This document shows positions 42,118 through 51,036 of a stretch of DNA of 64,000 nucleotides, in pieces (the stretch's first letter is position 1; every line of letters begins with the position of its first letter). Origin of the DNA: AA29 sp041481445 (GTDB lineage Bacteria > Acidobacteriota > Vicinamibacteria > Fen-336); contig JBGPBV010000011.1 of NCBI GenBank assembly GCA_041481445.1, positions 16,356 to 80,355 of the forward strand, read 5' to 3'. Made by a program: the position numbers and the translations under genes. Below the pieces are notes generated by a model. That model ran no database searches and was not told the DNA's origin. It saw only the letters and a list, made by a program, of their open reading frames with translations.

Positions 42118-43284
42118 TCAGGCGTCCGCGGGACGCGCGGAGGCGGCGGCCAGCATCTCGCTCTCGTGCAGGGGCAGCGTCAGGCCGTGCGCGGCCGCGC
42201 GCAGCCTCACCTGCCGGTAGAGGTGGTAGCGCAAGGGGGCCATGAGCGTGTAGTCCGAGGTCAGGTGGAGCGGGTAGTCGGCGGCGTCGTCGGGGTAGGT
42301 CTCGGTCAGGACGCGCGCGCGGTCGTCGAACCACTCGCGGCTCACCTCGCCCCGGTCGAGCTTGTGGCGGAGGACGAGCATCTGCCGCGAGCGGTCGACG
42401 ATCTCGGGGTGGTGGTTGACCGCGAAGATGCGGGGCATGACCCCTTCGGGGTCGCGCGCCCACTCGACCATGGTCAGGGCCTCGCCCCGCGGACCGCCCA
42501 CTCCCCGCGTCTCGTAGCCGATGGCCACCGCGCCCTGGGCCAGGGGGCCCGCGGGCGGGACGAGGTCGTACAGGCGGTGGTCCACGATGCGCAGGCGGCG
42601 GTGGTCCGGCAGGTCCTCCGCGAGCTGGCCGAACCACGGGTGATGCACGCCCTCGTCGGTGAGGACGTTCTCGAGGATGCCCGCGCTCTTGCCGCCCTTC
42701 TCCGCCGAGCGCAGGACGGGATGGGCCACGTCCGACCAGCGGCACATCACCCCGAAGCTGTGGCAGACGGCGAGGAGCGCGGTGTCCGGCGCCCCGGCAA
42801 TGCGGTCGAACAACGCGAACAGGCGCGGCTCCCAGCCCGGGTCCTCGCGGAGGCCCTGCGTGCCCTCGGTCCGGCCGTCGTTGAGGTGCGGATCGATGTG
42901 TCCGGGGCCGCCCGTACCCAGGTAGAGCGCGAAGCGGCCGCCCGGCCCCTCGGGGATCATGTGCCGCTGCCGCACCTCGAAGGAGATCGCGCGGATGCGC
43001 AGCCCGGCCGGCTCGAGCAGCGGCGAGACGTCGCAGGCGGCGTCCTGCACCGCGTGCACGATCGAGTCGTGGCCGAGGTTGGGCCAGCCGTGGTTCATGT
43101 CCAGGATGGCGACGTCGATCGTCCAGTCGTCGGGCGGCGGCAGGTCGGAGGGCGACTCGACCCGCGCGTAGTCGTAGAGGTGCACCGACCGCAGGGTCGG
43201 GCACTCCTCCACGCAGAAGTCCTTGCCGTAGGTCCGCTTGAGCTGGCAGGTGTAACCGCGGGGGCCCAGGAAGGGGCGGAGCAT
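42118..43284 (-). CDS. Class I glutamine amidotransferase-like protein
   Basis: 388 aa. It looks like a triad GATase: oxyanion-type loop YLGTGGPGHIDPH (residues about 121-133), putative nucleophile C174 in LAVCHSFGVM, and H292/E294 in VNHHPEIVD. An N-terminal segment (residues 1-60) with four cysteines (YTCQ, FCVEECP) precedes the domain. It may release ammonia from glutamine or a related amide for the ATP-grasp ligase encoded next, or act as a gamma-glutamyl hydrolase. The ATG has a TAGACT box 8 bases upstream. Confidence 0.78.
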   Translation of the reverse strand: MLRPFLGPRGYTCQLKRTYGKDFCVEECPTLRSVHLYDYARVESPSDLPPPDDWTIDVAILDMNHGWPNLGHDSIVHAVQDAACDVSPLLEPAGLRIRAISFEVRQRHMIPEGPGGRFALYLGTGGPGHIDPHLNDGRTEGTQGLREDPGWEPRLFALFDRIAGAPDTALLAVCHSFGVMCRWSDVAHPVLRSAEKGGKSAGILENVLTDEGVHHPWFGQLAEDLPDHRRLRIVDHRLYDLVPPAGPLAQGAVAIGYETRGVGGPRGEALTMVEWARDPEGVMPRIFAVNHHPEIVDRSRQMLVLRHKLDRGEVSREWFDDRARVLTETYPDDAADYPLHLTSDYTLMAPLRYHLYRQVRLRAAAHGLTLPLHESEMLAAASARPADA

Positions 43285-43292
43285 CTGAGCCT

Positions 43293-43298
43293 AGTCTA
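43293..43298 (-). promoter_or_regulatory. TAGACT -10 box, leaderless-type
   Basis: TAGACT on the minus strand with 8 bases to the ATG at 43284, giving the amidotransferase/ATP-grasp pair its own promoter even though the deacetylase gene ends only 26 bases upstream. Confidence 0.5.
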
Positions 43299-43310
43299 CC
43301 AGCGCCGCTC

Positions 43311-44132
43311 TCACAGGTCGCGGTGGCGGACGAGCCGGATGCCCTTCGCGGCGAGCGCCTCGCGCACCCGCGGGCTGGTGAGCGCGCGCGCCTCCTCGTC
43401 CCAATGGAAGTGCCATTCGTAGGTGGCCTCGACCTCGTCGTCGGCGGAGCCGGGATGGCAGACGAGCTCGCTGGTGCCGGGAGTGAGGTGCTCGACCAGC
43501 CGCAGCAGTCGCCGCTCGCTGAGGCCGCCCGTCTCGGCCAGGCCGAGGACGGCGTCCGGGACCTTCAGCCCCTCCGCGCGGGCGTGCCGGGCCGCGCGGT
43601 GGGCGAAGAACGCGAGCAGGGCCGGGCGCACCCCGGCCAGTCCGGACACCCGCGAGGCGGCGCGCAGGGCGCGGATGCCGAAGCGGCGCGCCAGGCGGAG
43701 GGTCAGCGGCAGCAGCGAGGGGTGCAGGTGGACGTGCTGATGGCTGTCGAGGTGGCTCACCTCGAGGCCGGCGTCGCGGACGCGCGCGACCTGCGCGTCC
43801 AGCTCCCGCTCGAGCTCCGGCGTGCGGATCCGGCCCAGGAGGAGGCGCCGGAACAGCGCGGCGTAGCCGCGCGGGAACCGGCCGCCGGGGGCGAGCGTGG
43901 GCAGGGTCTCGGGAGGGGAGACCGGCACCTCGCCGACCAGGGTCAGGTGCACGCCCACGTCGAGGCCGGTGTCGCGGGCGCTGCGCGCCGCCTCCGCGAA
44001 GCTGGCGCCGCTCGGGCAGATGGAGGCGCTGGTCACGATGCCCTCCTTGTGGCAGCGGAGGATCCCGGCGTCGATCCGGGGGTGGAGGCCGAGGTCGTCG
44101 GCGGTGACGATGAGGCGTCTCTCGCCGTCCAT
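43311..44132 (-). CDS. YdjC/ChbG-family carbohydrate deacetylase (HpnK-like)
   Basis: 273 aa. The metal-site motifs of the family are present: TADDLGLHPRIDAGI, DVGVHLTLVGE and SHLDSHQHVHLHP. ChbG removes an N-acetyl group from chito-oligosaccharides, and HpnK relatives are linked to hopanoid modification; no hopanoid gene is here. GAGGACGAA precedes the ATG, and a TACAAT box lies at 44171-44176. It is divergent from the first glycosyltransferase. Confidence 0.87.
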   Translation of the reverse strand: MDGERRLIVTADDLGLHPRIDAGILRCHKEGIVTSASICPSGASFAEAARSARDTGLDVGVHLTLVGEVPVSPPETLPTLAPGGRFPRGYAALFRRLLLGRIRTPELERELDAQVARVRDAGLEVSHLDSHQHVHLHPSLLPLTLRLARRFGIRALRAASRVSGLAGVRPALLAFFAHRAARHARAEGLKVPDAVLGLAETGGLSERRLLRLVEHLTPGTSELVCHPGSADDEVEATYEWHFHWDEEARALTSPRVREALAAKGIRLVRHRDL

Positions 44133-44234
44133 TTCGTCCTCGTGAGGGATCGCGCGGCCGGGGGCGGCACATTGTACAGAATGGGGCCGCGGCCGCCCGC
44201 CGCGGCCGAACTGGCCCGGCCCTCCGCGTTGTGG

Positions 44235-44240
44235 CACAGT
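44235..44240 (+). promoter_or_regulatory. CACAGT box in a repeated upstream element
   Basis: TGTGGCACAGTG precedes the ATG at 44253; CACAGT ends 12 bases before it. The same 12-mer with the same spacing precedes the glycosyltransferase start at 49528 (CACAGT at 49510-49515). It may be a weak -10 shared by these genes. Confidence 0.35.
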
Positions 44241-44252
44241 GGCCGCGCCCTC

Positions 44253-45971
44253 ATGGCCGTGGCAGGACTCACGGACGCGCCGGCGGCGAGAGCGGAGCCA
44301 AGGGCGGCGCCCGCACACGCGGCGCGTCGCCGATGGCTGGCCTTCGTCCTGGTGGTCGGCCTCTATGGCGGCGCGCTCTGGATCGGGCGGGTGGACATCC
44401 CGCTCACCGACGACGCCGGTTTCTATCTCGGCGCGGCCCAGGTCTACAAGGCCTGGTTCGCCGAGGCCTGGCGGACGCTGGGTCACGGCGGCGACGCCTT
44501 CCGTCCGGAGGTGATCGACCGCTACTTCGTCCAGAACCGGGTGCATCCACCGGTGGCCAAGCTCGTCCTGGCCGCCGGGATCGCCGTCTTCCACGACGGC
44601 CTGGGCTGGCTCGACGAGATCGAGGCGGCGCGGACGGGGATCATGGCCCTCTCCACCGCGCTGGCCGGCCTCGTGTTCCTGGTGTGCTGGCCGACCTACG
44701 GCCCCACGGTGGCGGTGGCCGCCCCGATGTGCCTGCTCGTGATGCCGCGCTTCTTCTTCGATTCCCACCTCGAGAACCTCGACGTGGCCAGCGCCGCCAC
44801 GTACTTCCTGGCCGTCGCCTGCTACTGGCGCGCGGCGCGCCCCCTTCCAGGCTCGCGCGGCTGGGCGCTGGCGGCGGGGGTGGCGGCGGGGATCGCGATG
44901 GCCACCAAGATCAACGGCGCCCTGGTCGCGCTGCCGCTCTTCGCGCACTGGCTGCTCACCGAGCGCCCGTGGCGAGCGGCGGCGGGCCGCGCGCGCTCGC
45001 TCCGCCCGCCTCTGGCCCTCGTCCTCATGGTGACCCTGGGCCCGGCCGTCGCGATCACGGTCTGGCCCTGGCTCTGGACGCACACGCTCCCGCGCCTCGC
45101 CGACTACCTCCGCTTCTACCTCGACCACCACCCCTCGCTCTTCTACTACCGCCGGACGATCTACGACGTGCCGTTCGCGCCGTGGCACGCCCCCTTCGTG
45201 ATGACCGCGATCACGACGCCTCTCCCCATCCTGGGCCTGGCCCTGGCCGGCACCGCGGCCGCGCTCGCGCGAGGACGCGTGCCCGACCTCGGGCTGCGGG
45301 TGGGCGGCGAGGCGAGGAGCCTCGACATCCTGGTGCTGCTCAACGCCGCCTTCACGATCGGCGCGGTGGCCCTGCCCGGCGTGCCGAAGTACGGGGGCGT
45401 CAAGCTCTTCCTGCCCTTCTTCCCCTTCCTCGCCATCCTGGCCGCGGTCGGCCTCGACGCGCTGGCGCGGTCGGCGGCGTCGGCGCTCGGGCTGGCCGCG
45501 CGCGGCGCCGCCGTCACCTGGGCCGTCGCCCTCGCCGCCCTGCTCGTGCCGATGGGCTGGACGATGGTCCGGCTCCATCCCTATCACCTCTCGTACTACA
45601 ACGCGCTGGTCGGAGGGCTGCGCGGGGCCGAGCGCTACGGCTTCGAGATCCAGTACTACGACCTGTGGTACCTGGACCTCGCGCGCTTCCTCGACCGCCG
45701 CTACCCGAGCGGCGTCCGCGTGTTCTTCCAGCCCAACAACCAGGAGTACCTGCGCCACGTGGACTGGTACTACCGCGCGGGCCGCCTGAGCCCGGCCGTC
45801 GTCATCGTCCCCGACGAGTCGCTGGCCGACGTGGTGGTGCTGACGCACGAGATGCGGTGGCCCCAGTACCCCGCGCTGCGGGAGAGGCTGCGGGGCGCGC
45901 GCGCCGTCCACGAGATCCAGGTCGAAGGGGTCCCGCTGCTCACGGTCTACGAGGTCCGGGGACCGGCGTGA
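44253..45971 (+). CDS. Polytopic glycosyltransferase, GT39/PMT-like (group C)
   Basis: 572 aa, about ten or more hydrophobic segments. The first loop holds the acidic pair DDAGFYLGAAQVYK expected for a GT-C enzyme using polyprenyl-phosphate sugar, and VHPPVAKLVLAAG. It shares with the protein at 57621-59609 the HPPVAK motif and a later PYHLSYYNALVGGLRGAERY block, so the two are paralogues. A soluble C-terminal part of about 120 residues lies outside the membrane. Sugar and acceptor are unknown. The stop overlaps the next gene (GTGA). Confidence 0.82.
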   Translation: MAVAGLTDAPAARAEPRAAPAHAARRRWLAFVLVVGLYGGALWIGRVDIPLTDDAGFYLGAAQVYKAWFAEAWRTLGHGGDAFRPEVIDRYFVQNRVHPPVAKLVLAAGIAVFHDGLGWLDEIEAARTGIMALSTALAGLVFLVCWPTYGPTVAVAAPMCLLVMPRFFFDSHLENLDVASAATYFLAVACYWRAARPLPGSRGWALAAGVAAGIAMATKINGALVALPLFAHWLLTERPWRAAAGRARSLRPPLALVLMVTLGPAVAITVWPWLWTHTLPRLADYLRFYLDHHPSLFYYRRTIYDVPFAPWHAPFVMTAITTPLPILGLALAGTAAALARGRVPDLGLRVGGEARSLDILVLLNAAFTIGAVALPGVPKYGGVKLFLPFFPFLAILAAVGLDALARSAASALGLAARGAAVTWAVALAALLVPMGWTMVRLHPYHLSYYNALVGGLRGAERYGFEIQYYDLWYLDLARFLDRRYPSGVRVFFQPNNQEYLRHVDWYYRAGRLSPAVVIVPDESLADVVVLTHEMRWPQYPALRERLRGARAVHEIQVEGVPLLTVYEVRGPA

Positions 45972-47455
45972 CGCGTCTCGAGGGGGCGCGGGCGGCCACG
46001 GCCATCGCCCTGCGCTACGCCCTGCCGGCGGCGGCCGGCGCCTACCTTCTCGTGTACGTGGTGGTGGCCGGCCTGCGCCTGGGCTACCCGTTCGAGCTGG
46101 AGTGGATGGAGGGCGGGTCCCTGCAGCACGTGGCGCGAGTCCTGGAGGGCCGGGGCCTCTACGTCGCCCCGCGCCTCGACTTCATTCCCTACGAGTATCC
46201 GCCGCTGTACTTCTGGGTCTCCGCCCTCGTGGCCCGCGTCACCGGGCTCGGCTTCCTCCCCCTGCGCGCGGTCTCGCTCGTCTCGTCGATCGCGTGCTTC
46301 GCGGCCCTCTTCGCGCTCGTGCGCTTCGAGACGGGGAGCCGTGCGGGGGGGATGGCCGCCGCCGGCCTCTTCGCCGCCACCTACCGCATCGGCGGGGCCT
46401 GGCTGGACGTGGCCAGAGTGGACTCGCTCTTCCTGGCCCTGTTCCTCCTGGCCCTGCTCGTCCTGCAGCGGGCGCGCTCGGCGCGGCCCCTGGTCCTGGC
46501 CGGCCTGCTCTTCGGGCTGTCGTGCCTCACGAAGCAGACCGCGCTCGCCATGTGCCTTCCGCCCATCGCCCTCGTGATGCTGTCCACGCCGCGGCGCGGG
46601 GCCTGGCTGGGGGGGAGCCTCGCCGCCGTCGTCGTGATCTCGACGGCCCTGCTGCAGTGGGCCAGCGGAGGCTGGTACAGCTTCTACGTCCTCCGGTTCC
46701 CGTTCCTGCACCCATGGATCCGATCCGTGTACGTCTCGTTCTGGACGGGGGACGTCCTCTCCCATCTCCCCGTCGCGGTGGCGGCGGGCCTGCTCGGTCT
46801 CGCGCTCCTGCCCTCCCGGGAGCGATCCCTCTTCTGGCTGGCCGTCACGGTGGGAATGGTCGGGGGGGCCTACCGCTCGCGCTTGCAGGCGGGCGGATAC
46901 GACAACGTGCTGCTGCCCGCCTACGCCGCGATCGCGATCCTCTTCGGCCTGGCCCTGGCCACCCTCGGGCGACGCCTCGAAGGATGGGAGCCACGGCGCG
47001 GGATGGCCGCGCAGATCGCCGTCCACGGCCTGGGCCTGGCCCAGTTCGCCCTTCTCGCCTACGACCCGCGCCTCGACGTCCCCGGGACGGCCGACCGGCA
47101 GGCCGGTGAGCAGGTCCTGGCGACCCTGGCCGACGTCGACGGCGACGTGCTCGTGCCCTACCACGGCTACCTGGCCGCACGCGCGGGAGGCCGCGCCTAC
47201 GCTCACGCGATGCAGGTGTTCGACGTCCTGAAGGTCGGGCTTCCCGAGAGCGAGGCCCTGGCCGAGGAGCACCGCGCGGCGATCCGCGCCCGGCGCTTTC
47301 GCGCCATCGTCATCGACGAGCCGGAGAGCTACTTCTTCATGCCGGAGCTCGAGGCGGCCTACGTGCGGGAGCGGGAGCTGTTCACGGATCCGGCGGTGTT
47401 CTTCCCCGTGACCGGGATGAGGACGCGGCCGCAGTACGTCTACGTCCCGCGGTAG
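45968..47455 (+). CDS. Polytopic glycosyltransferase-like protein (group D)
   Basis: 495 aa with many hydrophobic segments. The first loop reads ELEWMEGGSLQHVARVLEG and then YEYPPLYFWVSALVARVTG. The same layout, an acidic residue plus YPPL, occurs in the protein at 51037-52464. It lacks an obvious soluble C-terminal domain apart from about 100 residues (HGYLAARAGGRAYAHAMQ). It is coupled to the upstream glycosyltransferase by a GTGA overlap, so the two may act on one glycan. Confidence 0.8.
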   Translation: MTRLEGARAATAIALRYALPAAAGAYLLVYVVVAGLRLGYPFELEWMEGGSLQHVARVLEGRGLYVAPRLDFIPYEYPPLYFWVSALVARVTGLGFLPLRAVSLVSSIACFAALFALVRFETGSRAGGMAAAGLFAATYRIGGAWLDVARVDSLFLALFLLALLVLQRARSARPLVLAGLLFGLSCLTKQTALAMCLPPIALVMLSTPRRGAWLGGSLAAVVVISTALLQWASGGWYSFYVLRFPFLHPWIRSVYVSFWTGDVLSHLPVAVAAGLLGLALLPSRERSLFWLAVTVGMVGGAYRSRLQAGGYDNVLLPAYAAIAILFGLALATLGRRLEGWEPRRGMAAQIAVHGLGLAQFALLAYDPRLDVPGTADRQAGEQVLATLADVDGDVLVPYHGYLAARAGGRAYAHAMQVFDVLKVGLPESEALAEEHRAAIRARRFRAIVIDEPESYFFMPELEAAYVRERELFTDPAVFFPVTGMRTRPQYVYVPR

Positions 47456-47473
47456 GGTGGCGGCGCCGCGCCT

Positions 47474-49432
47474 TCACTGCAGCACCCAGTAGTGGAAGGT
47501 CGACATCTCGCCGGGCTCTTCCAGCTCGACGCGGATCTCGGGGCGCGCGCGCGTCATCAGGGTGGCGGGAAGGGTCACTTCCGGCTCGACGAATGCGCGG
47601 ACCTCGGACAGCGCGGTGCGTGCGGCGACCCGTCCGTCCACGAGGACGCGGACCCGGGCCGGCTGCCAGGCGTCCGTGCGCCAGACCAGGTGTGCCTCGC
47701 GGCCGGGGGCCAACGTCACGCGCATGCGCTCGAAGACGTGCATGACGCGGCCGCCTTCCGAGACCCAACTGCCCTGGCACCGCTCGCGCCGGTAGATGGT
47801 GCGCGAGGGCCGATCCGTCGCGTACTCATGGGCGCGCTCGCTCTCCAGGTCCGCCACGTCGACCTCGTCGACGATGGTACCGGCGTGCGCCAGGAGCGGC
47901 TGGTCGCCGCTGTGGGCGACGTCCCATCTGGCCTGGAACAGGACCTTCTCCGCCTCGCCGCAGGTGCGGTTGTCCGCGATCGACACCGTATGGACGACCG
48001 GGCCGAGGAGGTCGGGCAGGTTCACCCAGCGGGGGTAGATGACGAAGTATTGCGGCCGGTGGTCCGTGGGCAGGCGCTCGAGGGCCTCGTAGACGGCCCC
48101 CTCGCCCTCGCGCCACTCTGCGGGGAACCCCGGCGTCGCCACCCCGATCAGGTCGAGGGCGGGGAGCTGGCTGAAGAGCGGGATGGCGCCGGCGTCGTTG
48201 AGCGCGATGCGCGTGCCCGGGGGCAGGTGCGCCCTCATCCAGCGCCCCATCTCGACCTGCTGCAGCCGGATGTCGCGGCAGCCGTGCGCGAACGCGTCGT
48301 TGTGCCTGGCCAGGGACGAAACCTGGGAGCCGATCAGGACGACCGCGAATCCCGCAGCCACGGCCGCGCGCACCCGCGTGCTCGGGAGGACCGAGACGAG
48401 GGTGGCCACACCCGCGACGGCGGCGATGAGCAGCGCGGGCAGGGCCGGGAGCTGGTAGCGGTTCGACTGACGGAAGGGGTCGGCGACGGTGACCGTCGCG
48501 AGCAGGCCGATCAGGGCGGAGAGCGCGGCCAGCCGCACCGCCCTCGAAGGCCGGATGGCGCCGATCGCGGCCAGCACCGGCGCCCCGAAGGGAAGCAATC
48601 GGGACCGTCCGAGATGGTCCCGAAACAGCTCCACGGCCTGGCGCGACCACGTTCGGGCCACGCCTGGCCAGGTCAGGTTGGGATCGAAGGCGAGGAGCCT
48701 CGAGAGGGCGGCGTTGGTCGCGACGTGGCCGGTCAGCGCGAGGTTCAGCGCCATGCCGGCGGTGGCCGGGGCCAGGGCAGTGAGGGGCCAGAGGCGGCGT
48801 TCCTCCAACGCGTAGAGCCCGGCGACGAGCAGCGTGACCGGCATCCAGTCCGGACGCGCCAGCGGCAGCAGGGCGGCCAGGACGAGCGCCGTCCGCCGCC
48901 GCGAGGACTGCCTGGCGCGCACCACGCCGACCACCATCGCGGCGACCAGCGGCACCTCCATGCCCCCAAAGCAGCCCCACAGGAACGCGCCGCTCGTCGT
49001 CACCAGGGCGGCCCCCACTCCTCCCCAGCGACGCGATCCCAGCGCTTCCGAGAGGATGCGGTAGGCGCCCCACGCCGACACCCAGAGTGCGATGGCGCCG
49101 AGTGCGGCCGCCCACAGGGCCATCCGCCCCTCGCGCAGGCCGAGCCAGTACGCGGGTGCGAGCAGCACCGGCCAGAGCATGCTGGTCGCCCCCGTGGAAT
49201 AGCCCCCGCCCGGCGTCCACTCGAAGAAGTGCCCTCGCGCGAGCTGGGTGGCGAACTGGAAGTGGATGTAGGCGTCGTCGAGCACGCCGCCGGGCGCGCC
49301 CGTGAAGCGATGCATCGCGCGAAGGAACCAGGCGGTCTGGACCAGCGTGGCAACGGAGATAGCCGCGGCCACGAGGCCGTCCGCCCGGCTCAGGCCGGCC
49401 TCGGGCGCGCGAGGGCCGCAGAGGTCATGCAT
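47474..49432 (-). CDS. Polytopic glycosyltransferase-like protein (group B)
   Basis: 652 aa from ATG 49432. The ATG at 49453 is rejected because it lies inside a TACGAT -10-like box (49452-49457). After the first helix come GGVLDDAYIHFQFATQLA and YSTGATSMLWPVLLAP, the acidic pair and loop typical of GT-C enzymes. A large C-terminal extracytoplasmic region of about 230 residues begins at LPPGTRIALNDAGAIPLFS; this motif recurs in the partial gene at 62771-64000. The end of the protein is a beta-rich domain. It is convergent with the preceding gene. Confidence 0.8.
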   Translation of the reverse strand: MHDLCGPRAPEAGLSRADGLVAAAISVATLVQTAWFLRAMHRFTGAPGGVLDDAYIHFQFATQLARGHFFEWTPGGGYSTGATSMLWPVLLAPAYWLGLREGRMALWAAALGAIALWVSAWGAYRILSEALGSRRWGGVGAALVTTSGAFLWGCFGGMEVPLVAAMVVGVVRARQSSRRRTALVLAALLPLARPDWMPVTLLVAGLYALEERRLWPLTALAPATAGMALNLALTGHVATNAALSRLLAFDPNLTWPGVARTWSRQAVELFRDHLGRSRLLPFGAPVLAAIGAIRPSRAVRLAALSALIGLLATVTVADPFRQSNRYQLPALPALLIAAVAGVATLVSVLPSTRVRAAVAAGFAVVLIGSQVSSLARHNDAFAHGCRDIRLQQVEMGRWMRAHLPPGTRIALNDAGAIPLFSQLPALDLIGVATPGFPAEWREGEGAVYEALERLPTDHRPQYFVIYPRWVNLPDLLGPVVHTVSIADNRTCGEAEKVLFQARWDVAHSGDQPLLAHAGTIVDEVDVADLESERAHEYATDRPSRTIYRRERCQGSWVSEGGRVMHVFERMRVTLAPGREAHLVWRTDAWQPARVRVLVDGRVAARTALSEVRAFVEPEVTLPATLMTRARPEIRVELEEPGEMSTFHYWVLQ

Positions 49433-49527
49433 GCGTCCGCGGAGCTGGAGCATCGTACAGGAAGGCGGGAGGCGATGGGATCAGGCTGGCGAGGCGGTGG
49501 AGGCTGTGGCACAGTGCCCGCTCTCCC

Positions 49528-51012
49528 ATGACCGCCTCAGGAGCCGCGGACGCGTCCGGTCGGGCCCGTCCCCTCGTCCTCGGCGATCCCGTCGCCGCCG
49601 CCCTCGTGGTCGTCGCGGTGGCCTGGTGCGCCGTCCGGTTCGTGGGCCTGGCCGGCGCCCCCTACGGCTACTGGATGGACGAGACGCTGGGCGCGGTCCA
49701 CGTGCGCTGCCTGGCGGAGACGGGAGCCACCGATGGGGCAAGGTGGCCGCTGTTCCCGTGGGCCCATGGCGGCGGCGTCTTCGGCCCGACCTACATCTAC
49801 TTCGCCCTCGCCTGGTCGCGGCTCTTCGGCAGCTCCATCGCCAGCCTCCGGGGGATCGCCGCCCTGGCGAACGTCGTCACCATCACGGGGCTGGTCGTGG
49901 TCGCGCGGCACCTGGGCGGCGGGCGGCTGGCCGTGACCGCGGCGGTGGCCGCCGCGCTCTCTCCCTGGTCGTTCCAGTTCTCGCGCATCGCCTGGGACCC
50001 GCCCCTCGGTCCCGCCTTGCTGGTCTGGGGCACGGCCCTGCTGCTGCTCGCCCCCGCGCGCCGCCTCGCCCTCGCCGCGGCCGGGCTGCTGGTGGCCCTG
50101 GCCATGTATTCCTACACGCCGACGCGGCTCCAGGCCGGCGTGTGGCTTCCCCTGGTGCTGGTCGTGCAATGGCGCCGGGGCAAGATCCACGTCCGCGGCC
50201 TCCTGGTGGTGCTCGTCACCTTCGTGGTGGCGTTCGTGCCCCTGGCCGTCCTCACGATCCAGGGGACGATCATGGGCCGCGCGCGCGAGCTGTCGATCTT
50301 CAACCCTGCCTGGCGCGAGTGGAGCCGCTCGTCTCGCGGCGGAACCCCGGAGCCGCTCTTCCTCCTCTTCACGTTCCTCGACAACCTCCAGGAGCACCTT
50401 CGGCCGAGCTTCCTCTTCCTGTGGGGCGACGCGAACCTCCGCCACTCGACCGGCATCTCGGGGGTCCTGGGCGCGGTGGACCTGCTCGCCCTCGTCCTCG
50501 CCGTCGCCTGGCTGGTCCGGCGCCTCGTCCGCGGAGCCGGCGGCTCCGCCACCGTCGAGGACGCGCGCCTGGCCAGCCTCCTCGCGGTCGGCGCCGGGCT
50601 CGGCCTCGCGCCCGCCGCCCTGTGCTGGGAGGGCGTCCCCCATGCGCTGCGAGCGATCGGCGCCTGGCCGTTCCTGTCCCTCCTCACCGCCCTCGTCCTG
50701 GCGCGAGCATGGCAGGCCCGGCGCGGAGTGGGCGCGGCCCTGCTCGCCGTGAGCGTCGTCTACAGCGCGGTGTACCTGCACTGGTTCTTCGGACCCTACC
50801 GGCGGATCGACCCCCGATGGTTCCATCCGGACTTGAAGGAGGCGGTCGAGCGCGAGCCCGGACGCTCGGCGCGCGACGCGCTGGCCCCGTTCGTGCGGCG
50901 TGGCGGATATTCGTGGGCCGAGCTCCACTTCTACCTGATGGACCACGACCACCTCGGCTGCGACGAGGCCGCGCGGGTGGCCAGCGCCACCTGGGTGGTG
51001 CTGGACCGCTGA
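49528..51012 (+). CDS. Polytopic glycosyltransferase, GT39-like
   Basis: 494 aa, many hydrophobic segments. The first loop contains GYWMDETLGAVHVR, with DE as candidate catalytic acids, and then GGVFGPTYIYFALAWSR, as in GT39-type enzymes. The C-terminus is a short soluble tail. It shows no clear paralogue among the other nine. The start is preceded by the TGTGGCACAGTG element also found at 44229-44240. Confidence 0.8.
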   Translation: MTASGAADASGRARPLVLGDPVAAALVVVAVAWCAVRFVGLAGAPYGYWMDETLGAVHVRCLAETGATDGARWPLFPWAHGGGVFGPTYIYFALAWSRLFGSSIASLRGIAALANVVTITGLVVVARHLGGGRLAVTAAVAAALSPWSFQFSRIAWDPPLGPALLVWGTALLLLAPARRLALAAAGLLVALAMYSYTPTRLQAGVWLPLVLVVQWRRGKIHVRGLLVVLVTFVVAFVPLAVLTIQGTIMGRARELSIFNPAWREWSRSSRGGTPEPLFLLFTFLDNLQEHLRPSFLFLWGDANLRHSTGISGVLGAVDLLALVLAVAWLVRRLVRGAGGSATVEDARLASLLAVGAGLGLAPAALCWEGVPHALRAIGAWPFLSLLTALVLARAWQARRGVGAALLAVSVVYSAVYLHWFFGPYRRIDPRWFHPDLKEAVEREPGRSARDALAPFVRRGGYSWAELHFYLMDHDHLGCDEAARVASATWVVLDR

Positions 51013-51036
51013 GAGAGGGGGCGCCTTTCCGCGCTT

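Noticed and set aside
44232..44253. TGGCAC with GG-N10-GC spacing, like a sigma-54 promoter, also at 49507-49528
   Set aside because: Initiation 12 bases after the GC would fall inside the coding sequence, past the ATG, at both sites.
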